A stretch of DNA of 64,000 nt from Trichormus sp. M33_DOE_039. Its GTDB lineage: Bacteria; Cyanobacteriota; Cyanobacteriia; Cyanobacteriales; Nostocaceae. The stretch spans positions 62,001 through 126,000 of the forward strand of contig DVDT01000050.1 of the NCBI GenBank assembly GCA_015296085.1, read 5' to 3'. Every line of letters starts with the position of its first letter. The first letter of the stretch is position 1. Shown here piece after piece: positions 1 through 8,808 of this stretch. A model generated the notes under the pieces. It was not told the origin of the DNA. It saw only the letters and a list, made by a program, of their open reading frames with translations, and made no database searches. The translations under genes and the position numbers were made by a program.

Positions 1-474
1 TTGGAACGCCTGCTAGAAAAAATTGGTGTTTCTTTCAAGGTGATCAAGTCCGGCCCTTACAAAGATATTTTGGCATTCGACCGGGAACTAACCGACCCAG
101 AACAAGACATCTTACAAGAGTTGATTGATACAAGTTATCAGCAATTTGTCCAAACTGTAGCCGAGGGAAGGTCTTTAGCGGTAGAAAAAGTTAAAAGTTT
201 TGCTGATGGACGGATTTTCACTGGGCAGCAAGCCTTAGAATTGGGTATTGTAGACCGCTTAGGAACAGAAGAAGAAGCCCGTCGTTGGACAGCCGAGTTA
301 GTAGGACTTGATCCTGAAAAAACACCCTGTTATACGCTAGAAGAACGCAAACCCTTGTTGAGCCGGATTCTACCTGGGAGTCGTCAAGTTTCTTCTAAAC
401 TAGGCGCAGGTGTTGATTGGCTCGAATTTGAAATGTCTACCAGTGGTTTGCCGTTGTGGTTATATAGACCGTAA
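1..474 (+). CDS. sppA: Signal peptide peptidase SppA-type (S49), C-terminal fragment
   Basis: This is the C-terminal part of an S49-family serine peptidase, a membrane-associated enzyme that degrades cleaved signal peptides. The reading frame is already open at base 1, so the TTG there is an artefact of the window edge and the true start lies outside. Visible family features are the stretch 'GPYKDILAFDRELT', the 'VAEGRSLAVEKVKSFADGRIFTGQQALELGIVDRLG' block (residues about 54-88) and the following EEA helix. The Ser-Lys catalytic residues would lie in the missing upstream half or at its edge. AroH follows on the same strand after a 140-bp repeat-rich gap, so co-transcription is uncertain. Family assignment is confident; subtype (SppA against SohB-like) is inferred. 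Confidence 0.85.
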   Translation: MERLLEKIGVSFKVIKSGPYKDILAFDRELTDPEQDILQELIDTSYQQFVQTVAEGRSLAVEKVKSFADGRIFTGQQALELGIVDRLGTEEEARRWTAELVGLDPEKTPCYTLEERKPLLSRILPGSRQVSSKLGAGVDWLEFEMSTSGLPLWLYRP

Positions 475-477
475 GGG

Positions 478-600
478 GACTGGGGAACTCGGGGCCCCCT
501 CTGGGGATAAGGGGCAATGGGGATTGGGGACTGGAAGGTAGATCAGGGAAGAAAGTAACTCATACTCAATGCCCACTGACTAATGACTATTAACTAATTC
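478..600. repeat. Intergenic heptamer-like repeat stretch
   Basis: The gap between the peptidase gene and aroH is made of short degenerate repeats: 'ggggactgggg', 'ggggattggggact' and then 'ctgactaatgactattaacta'. Such 7-bp-like tandem repeats are common between genes in Nostoc/Anabaena genomes. The only obvious signal is the AGGAGG Shine-Dalgarno at 601-606 just after it. Confidence 0.6.
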
Positions 601-614
601 AGGAGGATTTTGGC

Positions 615-1028
615 GTGGAGTGGCGAATTCAGGCTATTCGTGGAGCAACAACCGTTTCGGAAAATACAATCCAAGCCATGCGAGAAGCGGTGACAGAACT
701 GCTAGACGAACTGGAAAGGCGAAACCAACTCCAGCCAGAAGATATGATTAGTGTGACGTTTTCAGTGACCCGTGATTTAGATGCGGTTTTTCCAGCCGCG
801 ATCGCCAGACCCCGGCCAGGTTGGGATAATGTAGCTATGCTAGATGTGCAGCAAATGCACGTTGAGGGCAGTTTACAGCGTTGTATCCGGTTCTTAATCC
901 ACGCCTATTTACCAACTTCTACCCCCATTCATCACATTTATTTGCGCGAAGCAAAGAAACTGCGTCCTGATTGGAGTTTACCGCAAGTGCTACAAGCTCC
1001 GCAGCAAGCAATGGAATCGAAAGTGTAA
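615..1028 (+). CDS. aroH: Chorismate mutase, AroH class
   Basis: This 137-residue protein is a monofunctional AroH-type chorismate mutase, which rearranges chorismate to prephenate, the branch point to phenylalanine and tyrosine. AroH proteins are usually 115-130 residues, so it is full length. Recognisable blocks are 'RGATTVSENT' near the N-terminus (the active-site Arg region), 'VTFSVTRDLDAVFPAAIAR' (about 45-65), 'MHVEGSLQRCIRFLIH' (the active-site Glu/Arg region) and 'HIYLREAKKLRPD' near the C-terminus. The start is GTG at 615, supported by a strong AGGAGG at 601-606 with 8-nt spacing. It lies downstream of the SppA-type gene; the next gene is convergent on the minus strand. Confidence 0.92.
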   Translation: MEWRIQAIRGATTVSENTIQAMREAVTELLDELERRNQLQPEDMISVTFSVTRDLDAVFPAAIARPRPGWDNVAMLDVQQMHVEGSLQRCIRFLIHAYLPTSTPIHHIYLREAKKLRPDWSLPQVLQAPQQAMESKV

Positions 1029-1058
1029 AAATGGGTCAAATCGAAAATTAACAAGATA

Positions 1059-3953
1059 TTATTTTGAGCTAGTTTTTCTTCTGATTGCAGGTTGATCTTG
1101 TGAGTTATTTTCAGTCAGTTCTAGCTGTTTTCTCAAGCTGATAAATTGTAACTCCTCGAATTTTTCTACCCACTCAGGCAAACTGTTTATATTCTTTTGA
1201 TGCCTCTGTTGAGCTAAACTCTGAGACGCTGCCTCTAATCCAGATTTAAGTCTCTGGAAAAGTTGTTCAAAGGTCATTTGCTCAAGGTCAGTAACACCGC
1301 GCTGTTCAGACCTTTTGATATTTTCATTTAGGTCATTTATTGTTTTTTTCTTTTTTCTATCTCCAGGATCTTTTTGATATTTAACTCTTGCAGCAATACC
1401 AAGTGCCAGTTTTGCTGAAGCACCCAAGGCTTTTGCATAAACATCAGCAGATTTGTTACATAGATAAAAAAAGGCAAATCCTGCATTTGAGAGGTAAATC
1501 ATTGCGCTTTCACCATCAAGCATAGGAATTGTGTTATCAGCTAATGCGATCGCGCATAACAACACAGAATATAGAAAGTTCCCATTTCCTCGTTCTGCGA
1601 TCGCCCAGGTATGATAAAACTTTCTATCCCTTGTAGTAAAGGAGGAGTCTCGAAAAAGCTTGATACTTTGGGGAAATTTATCGTTATCAAGATAAAGTTG
1701 AGCCAAATGAGTAAAAAGCCTACGATCTCTTTCTATTTGATAGTCAGAGTTTAAATACAAAACTTCGGCAATCTGAATTGCTACATCAATTCTAGGAGTG
1801 GGTTTAGTATTGGCAAAGTGATTGGGAAAGTCATATTGCCAGTTCACTATTTCTTGTCCTTTTCTGCCGATCACACCGCTACCTACTAATTTTTGAGCAG
1901 ATTTAGCTAATCTAGGATAGATATCATCCTCAAAATTTTTGGAATAAGGTGGACGTGATAAAATTTCGTACGCGGCCTCTGCTATAACTTGCTGGCGCGT
2001 CAAAATCGGTTTATTACCATCATGCAAGATAATTTCATCACCCATTTCTTCTAAAATCTCTGTTCGTAGTTGAGTTGGGTTGTACTGAATTGCCTCTGCT
2101 ATGACTGAATATTTGAGAAAATCAAGTCCTTCTTTGTGCATGGCGACAATACAAACATAGGCATCTAGAACATATTTTGCTCTTGGCTTACCTTGAATAT
2201 CAATGAGTATCCTTTCAACTCGCTCCTTTGCTGTTGTACCTTCACAAATTTGCAACATAGCTGCTAGAAATGCTGCTTTTTCTGATTTTTGTTTTTCCAG
2301 AAGTTCCTGCACAGCATTTTCTTCGCTTTTATTGGCTAATTTTCCTAATTTTTTCCAAGCTTTGACAATCTTCCTGGCTTCGTCTTCTTTCAACTTAGAC
2401 ATGGAAATCTTTGTGCGACGTTGATCCCATGTCAATTCTTCACCATAATTCTGCCAAATAGTATCTCGACAGCAAAATAAAAACTGAATATCTCGACGAG
2501 GTAATGGTTCTGAAAAAAGCTCATGAATTGCTTTAATCAGTTGCCTGGAAGGATTGTCAGCAACTATTAACCATCTCTGATTATTACTAACTTGCGGTAA
2601 CAACATTAAAATGGTTTTCAACTCAGCAATCATCGGATCTTCCCACCAGATAACCCGAAAACTGTAGCTAGACATGACTAAATCACAAATAGCCTGACGC
2701 AGTGCCGTTGATTTACCTTCACACCCAGGGCCAACTAATACTGTCAGCCGCAATCCACGTTCTGGTGGTCTTTTCAATGTATCGATCAAATCACCAACGA
2801 TGTTTCGAGGCGGTATCTCTCCAGAAAGTGCTTCTTCCCAGCCTGGATCTCTGACATCAAAATATCGGGCAATTAAATCTAGAGGAATATTTTGAGCTTT
2901 TTGGGTGAGAAATTTTCGTGTCACCTCAATCCATCCTTCCGGGAGTTGGAGTTCTTGATCGCTAGGTGAAACGATAGGCTGAGGCGATGATGGACGTGGT
3001 GGTGGTGAAATTAATTGAGGTTTATAAGAAGCTATCTTGCGGCGAACTCTTTCTATTGCAGCTTGTACTTCCTCAAATTTTTGCTGATCTAGTCCCCGAA
3101 TTTGGCTAATTTGAACATACAAGTCTTGAGCTTCTTTAAAATCTTCATTCAGTTCAGCTTTCGTAGCACAATCTATTAAATCAGCAATATCTGTGGGAGA
3201 CACACATTGCACTAGAAGAGGTTTATTAGCTTTTTTGACGGGTTCTGTCCGAATTCGGGGAGATTGTTCTACATTTTTATTATCTTGCCGATTCAGTTCA
3301 GGAGTACGCTGTTGCAAGTATTCCTCTAACTTTATCGGTATTGTGTGGCGTTGCAAGCCTTCAACTAAAGCATAAGTAAATGAACCATGCTCTAAGGTGT
3401 TATTCTCATAGGAGAATTGCCCTTGGTCACAAGAAAAAATGGTTGTTATTCCTTGTTCCTTAGCTAGCTTCAAGGTTTGTTCACCAGTTCTAGCACTTAC
3501 ACTTCTCGTATCTAAAGATTCACGACAAGCATCTGTAATTAAAACAATTTCAGCTTTTTTATGTTTTCTCAAAGATGCGATCACTTCATCTATTGGCAAA
3601 GAAAATCTATTTAGGTCTTCTGCGAGAGTATCACAAGCTAGTAAATAGTCACGTCCATCCCTGTTGATGCCATGTCCACCGAAAAAAAACCATAAATTAT
3701 CTGCTTGACCAATTCGACTAGGATCTAACTGTCGTGTTAAATTTTTTAACAGATTAGCACAGTTTGGATAAGTCGGCTTATTCCGATAAGCTTCATCCCC
3801 TAAACATAAAATAACTTTTTGCGGATCAAAGTCGGCATAGTTGCATAAGAAATCACGCATCAATTGAGCGTCGGCGACAGCATACTTTAACTGTTTTTCG
3901 GGGTGGTGTTCATAATTATTAATGCCAATAAGAATCGCCCAATTATTTGCCAT
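1059..3953 (-). CDS. Caspase-like (C14) peptidase fused to a P-loop NTPase
   Basis: This 964-residue protein has an N-terminal caspase/metacaspase-fold peptidase and a C-terminal P-loop ATPase region, an architecture known from bacterial conflict and programmed-death proteins. In the peptidase (about 1-240), 'WAILIGINNY' opens the fold, 'FFFGGHGINRDG' carries the likely catalytic His94 and 'IVLITDACRES' the likely Cys143, so the dyad is intact. A helical linker with a proline-rich hinge ('SPPPRPSSPQP', about 315-330) leads to the ATPase, with Walker A 'GPGCEGKST' (408-416) and a likely Walker B 'RWLIVADNPS' (460-469). The C-terminal ~350 residues are helical and may be a repeat or sensor region. 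The ATG lies inside the 3' end of the upstream small gene (11-bp overlap), so the two are probably translationally coupled. No transmembrane segment is visible. The target is unknown. Confidence 0.85.
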   Translation of the reverse strand: MANNWAILIGINNYEHHPEKQLKYAVADAQLMRDFLCNYADFDPQKVILCLGDEAYRNKPTYPNCANLLKNLTRQLDPSRIGQADNLWFFFGGHGINRDGRDYLLACDTLAEDLNRFSLPIDEVIASLRKHKKAEIVLITDACRESLDTRSVSARTGEQTLKLAKEQGITTIFSCDQGQFSYENNTLEHGSFTYALVEGLQRHTIPIKLEEYLQQRTPELNRQDNKNVEQSPRIRTEPVKKANKPLLVQCVSPTDIADLIDCATKAELNEDFKEAQDLYVQISQIRGLDQQKFEEVQAAIERVRRKIASYKPQLISPPPRPSSPQPIVSPSDQELQLPEGWIEVTRKFLTQKAQNIPLDLIARYFDVRDPGWEEALSGEIPPRNIVGDLIDTLKRPPERGLRLTVLVGPGCEGKSTALRQAICDLVMSSYSFRVIWWEDPMIAELKTILMLLPQVSNNQRWLIVADNPSRQLIKAIHELFSEPLPRRDIQFLFCCRDTIWQNYGEELTWDQRRTKISMSKLKEDEARKIVKAWKKLGKLANKSEENAVQELLEKQKSEKAAFLAAMLQICEGTTAKERVERILIDIQGKPRAKYVLDAYVCIVAMHKEGLDFLKYSVIAEAIQYNPTQLRTEILEEMGDEIILHDGNKPILTRQQVIAEAAYEILSRPPYSKNFEDDIYPRLAKSAQKLVGSGVIGRKGQEIVNWQYDFPNHFANTKPTPRIDVAIQIAEVLYLNSDYQIERDRRLFTHLAQLYLDNDKFPQSIKLFRDSSFTTRDRKFYHTWAIAERGNGNFLYSVLLCAIALADNTIPMLDGESAMIYLSNAGFAFFYLCNKSADVYAKALGASAKLALGIAARVKYQKDPGDRKKKKTINDLNENIKRSEQRGVTDLEQMTFEQLFQRLKSGLEAASQSLAQQRHQKNINSLPEWVEKFEELQFISLRKQLELTENNSQDQPAIRRKTSSK

Positions 3954-4302
3954 TCTGTTTTGATTCTACCCGCTTAAACTTTAGTGTGATTGCGCCTTTT
4001 CCAGTTGCTTTACCACCGGCAACTAGCTTAATTTCACCCTCTCCACCAATCTCAACTAACAACTCTACTTCGTCTAGTTGCATATCTGACTCTGAACCGA
4101 TTTGCTGATCTACTTGTTTGAATAAACGGCCTACGAGTTTCAGAAATTCGTTCATTTTCTGCTCAAGTTCAGAGATGGGTAATTTCACCTCTTTGATTCG
4201 ACCTATTTTTTTGCGTATGTCTTCACCCCAACCACCTCTTTGACCTTCTACGGGTGCAGGCTCAGTATCATCAGTTACAATATAAATGTATTCTTCTGTC
4301 AT
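3943..4302 (-). CDS. Small Trypco1/Pepco-like (peptidase-co-occurring) domain protein
   Basis: This is a ~119-residue protein. The ORF track starts at a TTG (4353); I prefer ATG 4302 ('MTEEYIYIV'), because the upstream 17 residues look non-coding. No convincing Shine-Dalgarno is visible for either. The C-terminal half ('DEVELLVEIGGEGEIKLVAGGKATGKGAITLKFKR') has the alternating, Gly/Ala-rich beta pattern of the small beta-sandwich domains described next to trypsin-like and caspase-like peptidases (trypsin-co-occurring domain 1 / Pepco). The middle is a short helical segment ('ISELEQKMNEFLKLVGRLFKQ'). It overlaps the start of the caspase-ATPase gene by 11 bp, which fits the co-occurrence pattern. 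The domain name is recall plus pattern resemblance, not a database hit. Confidence 0.6.
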   Translation of the reverse strand: MTEEYIYIVTDDTEPAPVEGQRGGWGEDIRKKIGRIKEVKLPISELEQKMNEFLKLVGRLFKQVDQQIGSESDMQLDEVELLVEIGGEGEIKLVAGGKATGKGAITLKFKRVESKQNGK

Positions 4303-4395
4303 GTCACACAAGTTGTGTTGTTTATTTAGGTATATACAAAAATTTAGCGTCAACTTACGAGTTTAAGGGCGCAAATCTTATCTATGGTCAAGTAT

Positions 4396-4473
4396 ATTAT
4401 GTATCAGAATGAGATACTGCTGATGTCATAAATTATGTATCAGAATGAGATACTGCTGATGTCATAAATTATG
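4396..4473. repeat. 36-bp tandem direct repeat containing a palindrome, upstream of the caspase operon
   Basis: Two identical 36-bp units (4396-4431 and 4432-4467) are followed by the first bases of a third. Each unit contains the perfect inverted repeat GTATC-agaatga-GATAC. The array lies about 95 bp upstream of the ATG of the Trypco1-like gene, in the 194-bp gap after the 3' end of crtR, so it sits where an operator for the caspase operon would be expected. Function is inferred from position only. Confidence 0.7.
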
Positions 4474-4496
4474 AATACATCGCCTGACTAAACAGT

Positions 4497-5387
4497 CTAT
4501 TCTTCATGACGATGAAATCTAATTCCTAAAAAGATATCGTAAACAAACTCAAAGAAATCTTTTTTCTGCAATAATCCTGAAGTTTGATAACAGCCTTTTT
4601 CATCTAACAGTGGCTTCATCAAATAATAAGCAGGTTGATAGTTATACCAAGGAATAGAAGGCCACAAATGATGAATTAGATGATAGTTCTGACCGAGAAT
4701 GAGGATGTTAAGTAGTTTTCCTGGATAGACACGGGCATTTTTCCAGCGATCGCGCTCCACAAAAGGACGATGGGGCAGATAATCAAAAAATAACCCCAAT
4801 GCTATGCCCACAATAAAAGCCGGGATGAACCAAAAATTGAGAATGTAGCCTAAAAAGTGGTACTGGACGGAAATATATACAATTGACACCACAATCAATC
4901 GGCTAATAAACCACTCTAGTAATTCATACTTCCGCCACAGTTGGCGTTGAAAGAAAAATACTTCGTGATACAAAAACCGCACAGCAATCAACCACAGTGG
5001 CCCACCTGTAGAGACGTAATGATCTGGGTCATCTTTGGGATGATTGACATGGGCGTGATGCTGTAAATGGACTCGCGTAAATACAGGAAATGCAAAAGCT
5101 AATATCAAGGCACTACCATGACCTAACATGGCATTAATGATCCGGTTGCGGTGAGCAGATTGGTGACAAGCATCATGAATTACTGTCCCCGCACAATGTA
5201 AAGCTAGAGTGTTAATGCTAAAGCACAGCCAATGTGGCCATTGCCAAAGCCAATAACCAAAGTTGGACAATACCAACATCGCCACAGATGAGAAAAATAA
5301 CAGCATTGTGGGATTAAAATCACCAGGAGGCGTTAAAAATTCCTTGGGTGGGACTTTTAGCTGTTTCTGTGCCTCCAATGTGAGCAT
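4497..5387 (-). CDS. crtR: Beta-carotene hydroxylase CrtR (membrane di-iron desaturase fold)
   Basis: This 296-residue integral membrane protein belongs to the fatty-acid-desaturase/hydroxylase fold and most resembles cyanobacterial CrtR, which hydroxylates the rings of beta-carotene to make zeaxanthin in the membrane. Di-iron histidine clusters are visible: 'HDACHQSAH', 'HLQHHAHVNHP', and near the C-terminus 'HLIHHLWP'. Several hydrophobic segments surround them. The ORF track begins at an upstream codon, but ATG 5387 is preceded by a clear AAGGAG on the minus strand, so I use the shorter start ('MLTLEAQKQL'). It is transcribed away from pyk. A fatty-acid desaturase of the same superfamily is the alternative, but length and motif spacing favour CrtR. 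Confidence 0.8.
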   Translation of the reverse strand: MLTLEAQKQLKVPPKEFLTPPGDFNPTMLLFFSSVAMLVLSNFGYWLWQWPHWLCFSINTLALHCAGTVIHDACHQSAHRNRIINAMLGHGSALILAFAFPVFTRVHLQHHAHVNHPKDDPDHYVSTGGPLWLIAVRFLYHEVFFFQRQLWRKYELLEWFISRLIVVSIVYISVQYHFLGYILNFWFIPAFIVGIALGLFFDYLPHRPFVERDRWKNARVYPGKLLNILILGQNYHLIHHLWPSIPWYNYQPAYYLMKPLLDEKGCYQTSGLLQKKDFFEFVYDIFLGIRFHRHEE

Positions 5388-5756
5388 TCTTATCTCCTTT
5401 TTGATCGAATTATTACGAATATACGACAAAGATTAGTGAATAATAAACTTTTATAAGCTTTTGTATAGCAAGATTTATCTACATCTTTACCGATTTAGTA
5501 GATGAATAACGCTATGATTCCAGACAAGACGATTTAGTCTTTGCTGATGAGGGTGTGCTATCCGCATAACGAATAATCTTGATGTAAAAATCTCTCGGTG
5601 AGGGAGGATGGAACACAGATTGGTGTACGATATCTACTCTGTGCCACAGTTTTGCAACTTCTGGCGACGTTTGAGTCACGGATATAGCAACGACTGCCAA
5701 TCAAAAGCCCCTCAATTCACTATGACTCACTAAATAGCTCCCTAGTATCAGCCCCT
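5388..5756. other. Intergenic region between divergent crtR and pyk
   Basis: These 369 bp separate the divergently transcribed crtR and pyk and must hold both promoters. A 62-codon minus-strand frame (5512-5700) begins with TTG, lacks a ribosome binding site and resembles nothing I know, so I do not call it a gene. I could not identify a convincing -10/-35 pair or regulator site by eye. Confidence 0.5.
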
Positions 5757-7526
5757 ATGCAATTAAGAGATTCTGTACGCCGGACAAAAATTGTCGCCAC
5801 AATTGGCCCCGCCACCAGCAGCCCTGAAATGCTGAAGGCAATTATTGAAGCGGGTGCAACAACGCTGCGGCTTAACTTCTCCCACGGCTCTCATGCTGAC
5901 CATCAGCGTAATATTCGCCTAATTCGGCAAACTGCCTTTGAACTAAATCAGCCAGTGGCAATTCTCCAAGACTTGCAAGGGCCAAAAATTCGCTTGGGAA
6001 AGTTTGATAACGGGTCTATAGTTTTAGCTAAAGGCGATCGCTTCACGTTGACAAATCGCCCAGTTGTCGGTACTCAAGAAATTAGCTGTGTCACTTACGA
6101 CTACCTGGCAGATGAAGTCCCTGTAGGTGCAAAAATCCTCCTCGATGATGGTCGTGTAGAAATGGTAGTCGAGGAAATCAACCGCGATAAAGGTGATTTA
6201 CATTGTCGTGTTACAGTCGCTGGTAAGTTATCTAACAATAAAGGTGTAAACTTTCCTGGGGTTTACCTTTCGATTAAAGCCATGACCGACAAAGACCGCG
6301 AGGACTTAATGTTCGGTCTAGACCAGGGAGTCGATTGGGTAGCATTGTCCTTTGTCCGCAACCCCCAAGACATCATTGAAATTAAAGAACTCATTTCCAG
6401 CACAGGTAAGCAAGTACCGGTAGTTGCCAAGATTGAAAAACATGAAGCTATCGAACAAATGGAAGCGGTTCTAGCTTTATGTGATGGCGTAATGGTAGCT
6501 AGAGGCGACTTAGGAGTAGAACTACCTGCTGAAGATGTACCAGTACTGCAAAAACGGCTAATTGCCACAGCCAACCGTTTGGGGATTCCCATCATCACCG
6601 CTACGCAAATGCTAGACAGCATGGTGAGTAACCCCCGTCCCACTCGCGCGGAAGTGTCAGACGTAGCTAACGCGATTTTAGATGGTACAGATGCGGTGAT
6701 GCTGTCTAACGAAACAGCGGTGGGTAGTTACCCAGTGGAAGCTGTAGCGACAATGGCACGGATTGCCGAACGCATCGAGCAGGAAGAAGCTAATAGTGCC
6801 AAATTAAGGCAACTGCGAGATGACCGCCGTTCCATTCCCAATGCTATTAGCCAAGCTGTCGGGCAAATTGCTGAACAATTGGGAGCAGCGGCCATTATGA
6901 CCTTAACCCAAACTGGGGCGACCGCTCGCAACGTCTCGAAATTCCGTCCCCACACACCGATTTTGGCTGTAACACCCCACGTCAATGTGGCGCGACAGTT
7001 ACAAATGGTCTGGGGAGTTAAGCCATTGTTAGTCTTAGAATTGCCTTCCACTGGTCAAACTTTCCAAGCTGCGATTAATGTGGCTCAGGAAAATAAGTTG
7101 CTATTCGAGGGTGATTTAGTGGTGATGACGGCTGGTACACTGCAAGGGGTTTCCGGCTCAACAGATTTGATTAAAGTTGAAGTAGTGACAGCTATACTCG
7201 GTCAAGGTATTGGACTGGGACAAGGTTCAATCAGTGGTCGTGCTAGAGTTGCCCATACAGGTTTGGATGCTACTAACTTTAACCCTGGGGATATTCTGGT
7301 TGCTTCCCATACTGGTGCTGAATATGTAGATGCCATTCGCAAAGCTGGTGGGATTATTACAGAAGATGAAAGTTTGACCAGCCATGCAGCCGTGATTGGT
7401 TTGCGTCTGGGTGTACCCGTGATTGTGGGAGTGAAGAAAGCTACTGAAGTAATTCGGGATGGGGCGATTCTCACTATGGATTTACAACGGGGTTTAATTT
7501 ACTCTGGGGCTGTGGGAACACCTTAA
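5757..7526 (+). CDS. pyk: Pyruvate kinase with C-terminal PEP-utiliser domain
   Basis: This 589-residue cytoplasmic enzyme converts phosphoenolpyruvate and ADP to pyruvate and ATP, the last step of glycolysis. The catalytic barrel includes 'RRTKIVATIGPATSS' at the N-terminus, the active-site signature 'PVVAKIEKHEAIEQME' and 'GDGVMVARGDLGVELP'-like sequence, and 'TATQMLDSMVSNPRPTRAEVSDVANAILDGTDAVMLSNETAVGSYP'. The pyruvate-kinase C domain follows (about 355-475). Beyond it is an extra ~100-residue mobile PEP-utiliser (phosphohistidine-like) domain with 'GDILVASHTGAEYVDAIRKAGGIITEDESLTSHAAVIGLRLGVPVIVG', which explains why it is longer than the ~470-residue E. coli type. This longer form is known in Bacillus and cyanobacteria. 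An 11-bp stem hairpin follows the stop codon. It is a single-gene unit. Confidence 0.97.
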   Translation: MQLRDSVRRTKIVATIGPATSSPEMLKAIIEAGATTLRLNFSHGSHADHQRNIRLIRQTAFELNQPVAILQDLQGPKIRLGKFDNGSIVLAKGDRFTLTNRPVVGTQEISCVTYDYLADEVPVGAKILLDDGRVEMVVEEINRDKGDLHCRVTVAGKLSNNKGVNFPGVYLSIKAMTDKDREDLMFGLDQGVDWVALSFVRNPQDIIEIKELISSTGKQVPVVAKIEKHEAIEQMEAVLALCDGVMVARGDLGVELPAEDVPVLQKRLIATANRLGIPIITATQMLDSMVSNPRPTRAEVSDVANAILDGTDAVMLSNETAVGSYPVEAVATMARIAERIEQEEANSAKLRQLRDDRRSIPNAISQAVGQIAEQLGAAAIMTLTQTGATARNVSKFRPHTPILAVTPHVNVARQLQMVWGVKPLLVLELPSTGQTFQAAINVAQENKLLFEGDLVVMTAGTLQGVSGSTDLIKVEVVTAILGQGIGLGQGSISGRARVAHTGLDATNFNPGDILVASHTGAEYVDAIRKAGGIITEDESLTSHAAVIGLRLGVPVIVGVKKATEVIRDGAILTMDLQRGLIYSGAVGTP

Positions 7527-7559
7527 AAATCCAAAATTCAAAAAATCATTTTGGATTTT
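7526..7559 (+). terminator. Hairpin after pyk
   Basis: AAAATCCAAAA (7526-7536) pairs perfectly with TTTTGGATTTT (7549-7559) around a 12-nt loop immediately after the pyk stop codon. The AT-rich stem and position suggest a transcription end signal, possibly bidirectional since the next gene is convergent. Confidence 0.55.
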
Positions 7560-7713
7560 GAATTATTTGATAAATATTGCTAAATTCATAAATTTGACGA
7601 TGGGGAATTTGACAGTTTTTATTTTTAATAAATACAGTTATACTGCCTTCTTCATCGTCATTTTTTTAAGTGATTCAGTTTAATTAATTTTACTGTGTTG
7701 ATCAGCAGCAAAA

Positions 7714-8808
7714 TTATAAATAGCGTGATAAGACTTCGACTGTGGCAAGTCCAGTTTTTTCCCAACTAAATTGATTGGCTCTAGCCCTACCTTGTTTTGA
7801 AAGCTGCGATCGCAATTCTAAATCTGTCGCAACCATCCGCATTGCGTCGGTAATTGCTCCTGCGTTGTAAGGATTAATTAAAATGGCTGCATCGCCAGCA
7901 ACTTCTGGTAATGATGACAAATTAGATGTAATGACTGGTGTACCGCAGGCCATTGCTTCTAAGACTGGGAAACCGAAACCTTCCCACAAACTAGGGAAAA
8001 CAAGGGCGATCGCTTGATTGATAATGTTAGGTAATTCGCTATGAGCTACATAGTTGAGGAACTTGATACGATGAGTTATTCCTAGTTCTTCAATTTGTGT
8101 TTGCAGAAGTGGGGTATAACGCTTGTCAGTCGGGCCTGCTAGCCATAGTTCGTAGTCGTTGTTATTAGGTAGCGCAGCAAAAGCGGCGATGAGGCGATGT
8201 AGATTTTTGTAAGGGTCTTGTCTACCAATGTAGAGAAAGTAATTGCTAGTTGGTAAATTGAGATAGCGAAAGTGAGTGCGATCGTGTGCTAGAGCAATAG
8301 GAGTAATTTCACTAGCTGGGATTTGGTAAAAGTTAATGATGTCATCAGCTGTAGCCTGAGAGTTACAGATAATATGTTGCGCCTGTTGGAGAACTTGCGG
8401 AACATAGTAGCGATGATATGGTGTTAAAGGAGAGAAACGCCTGGGAAAACGCAACGGTATTAAGTCATGAGACATGACCACAAAACGACAGTTGCTATAA
8501 AGTGGTGCTTCTGGTAGAGGGGAAAATAAAAGACTGGATTTTAACTCTTGATAAATTCTCGGTAACTGTAACTGCGTCCACACTAAGCGGCGAAAATGCC
8601 CTTTAGTACCATGAGCTGGTGTTAAATTATTTGGTACGGAATAGCACTTAAATTCAGAGTAATTGTTAGCTGTTAATAAAGTGGGGTTAAGAGGTTTTAA
8701 ATAAGGAACAATATTCTGAGCATAATTACTTATACCTGTTGGCTGAGATAATAATATAGATAAGTTAATAATTAACTGATTAGATGAGTAATTATCTGCT
8801 GTATTCAT
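7714..8808 (-). CDS. Glycosyltransferase, family GT4-like (1)
   Basis: This 364-residue protein is the last gene of the polysaccharide cluster. It is a GT-B fold glycosyltransferase of the GT4 type, expected to add a sugar to a lipid-linked glycan at the cytoplasmic face. The donor-binding C-terminal half shows 'FLYIGRQDPYKNLHRLIAAF' and the GT4 signature '[44 protein letters not shown]'. The preferred start is ATG 8808; the track adds an upstream TTG. The ATG overlaps the stop of the upstream GT4 gene (TGATG), indicating coupled translation. It shares the C-terminal '[12 protein letters not shown]' block with the neighbouring gene, so the two are related. Sugar specificity cannot be read from sequence. 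Confidence 0.9.
   Translation of the reverse strand: MNTADNYSSNQLIINLSILLSQPTGISNYAQNIVPYLKPLNPTLLTANNYSEFKCYSVPNNLTPAHGTKGHFRRLVWTQLQLPRIYQELKSSLLFSPLPEAPLYSNCRFVVMSHDLIPLRFPRRFSPLTPYHRYYVPQVLQQAQHIICNSQATADDIINFYQIPASEITPIALAHDRTHFRYLNLPTSNYFLYIGRQDPYKNLHRLIAAFAALPNNNDYELWLAGPTDKRYTPLLQTQIEELGITHRIKFLNYVAHSELPNIINQAIALVFPSLWEGFGFPVLEAMACGTPVITSNLSSLPEVAGDAAILINPYNAGAITDAMRMVATDLELRSQLSKQGRARANQFSWEKTGLATVEVLSRYL

Noticed and set aside
4396-4431. NtcA site in the 36-bp repeat
   Set aside because: The GTA and TAC half-sites are 11 bp apart, not the 8 bp of the NtcA consensus.
4396-4473. Possible CRISPR array
   Set aside because: The two 36-bp units are directly adjacent with no spacer, and no cas gene is near.
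5512-5700. 62-codon minus-strand ORF between crtR and pyk
   Set aside because: TTG start, no ribosome binding site and no recognisable features.
6263-6643. Minus-strand 126-codon ORF
   Set aside because: Antisense shadow of pyk, which is strongly supported by motifs.
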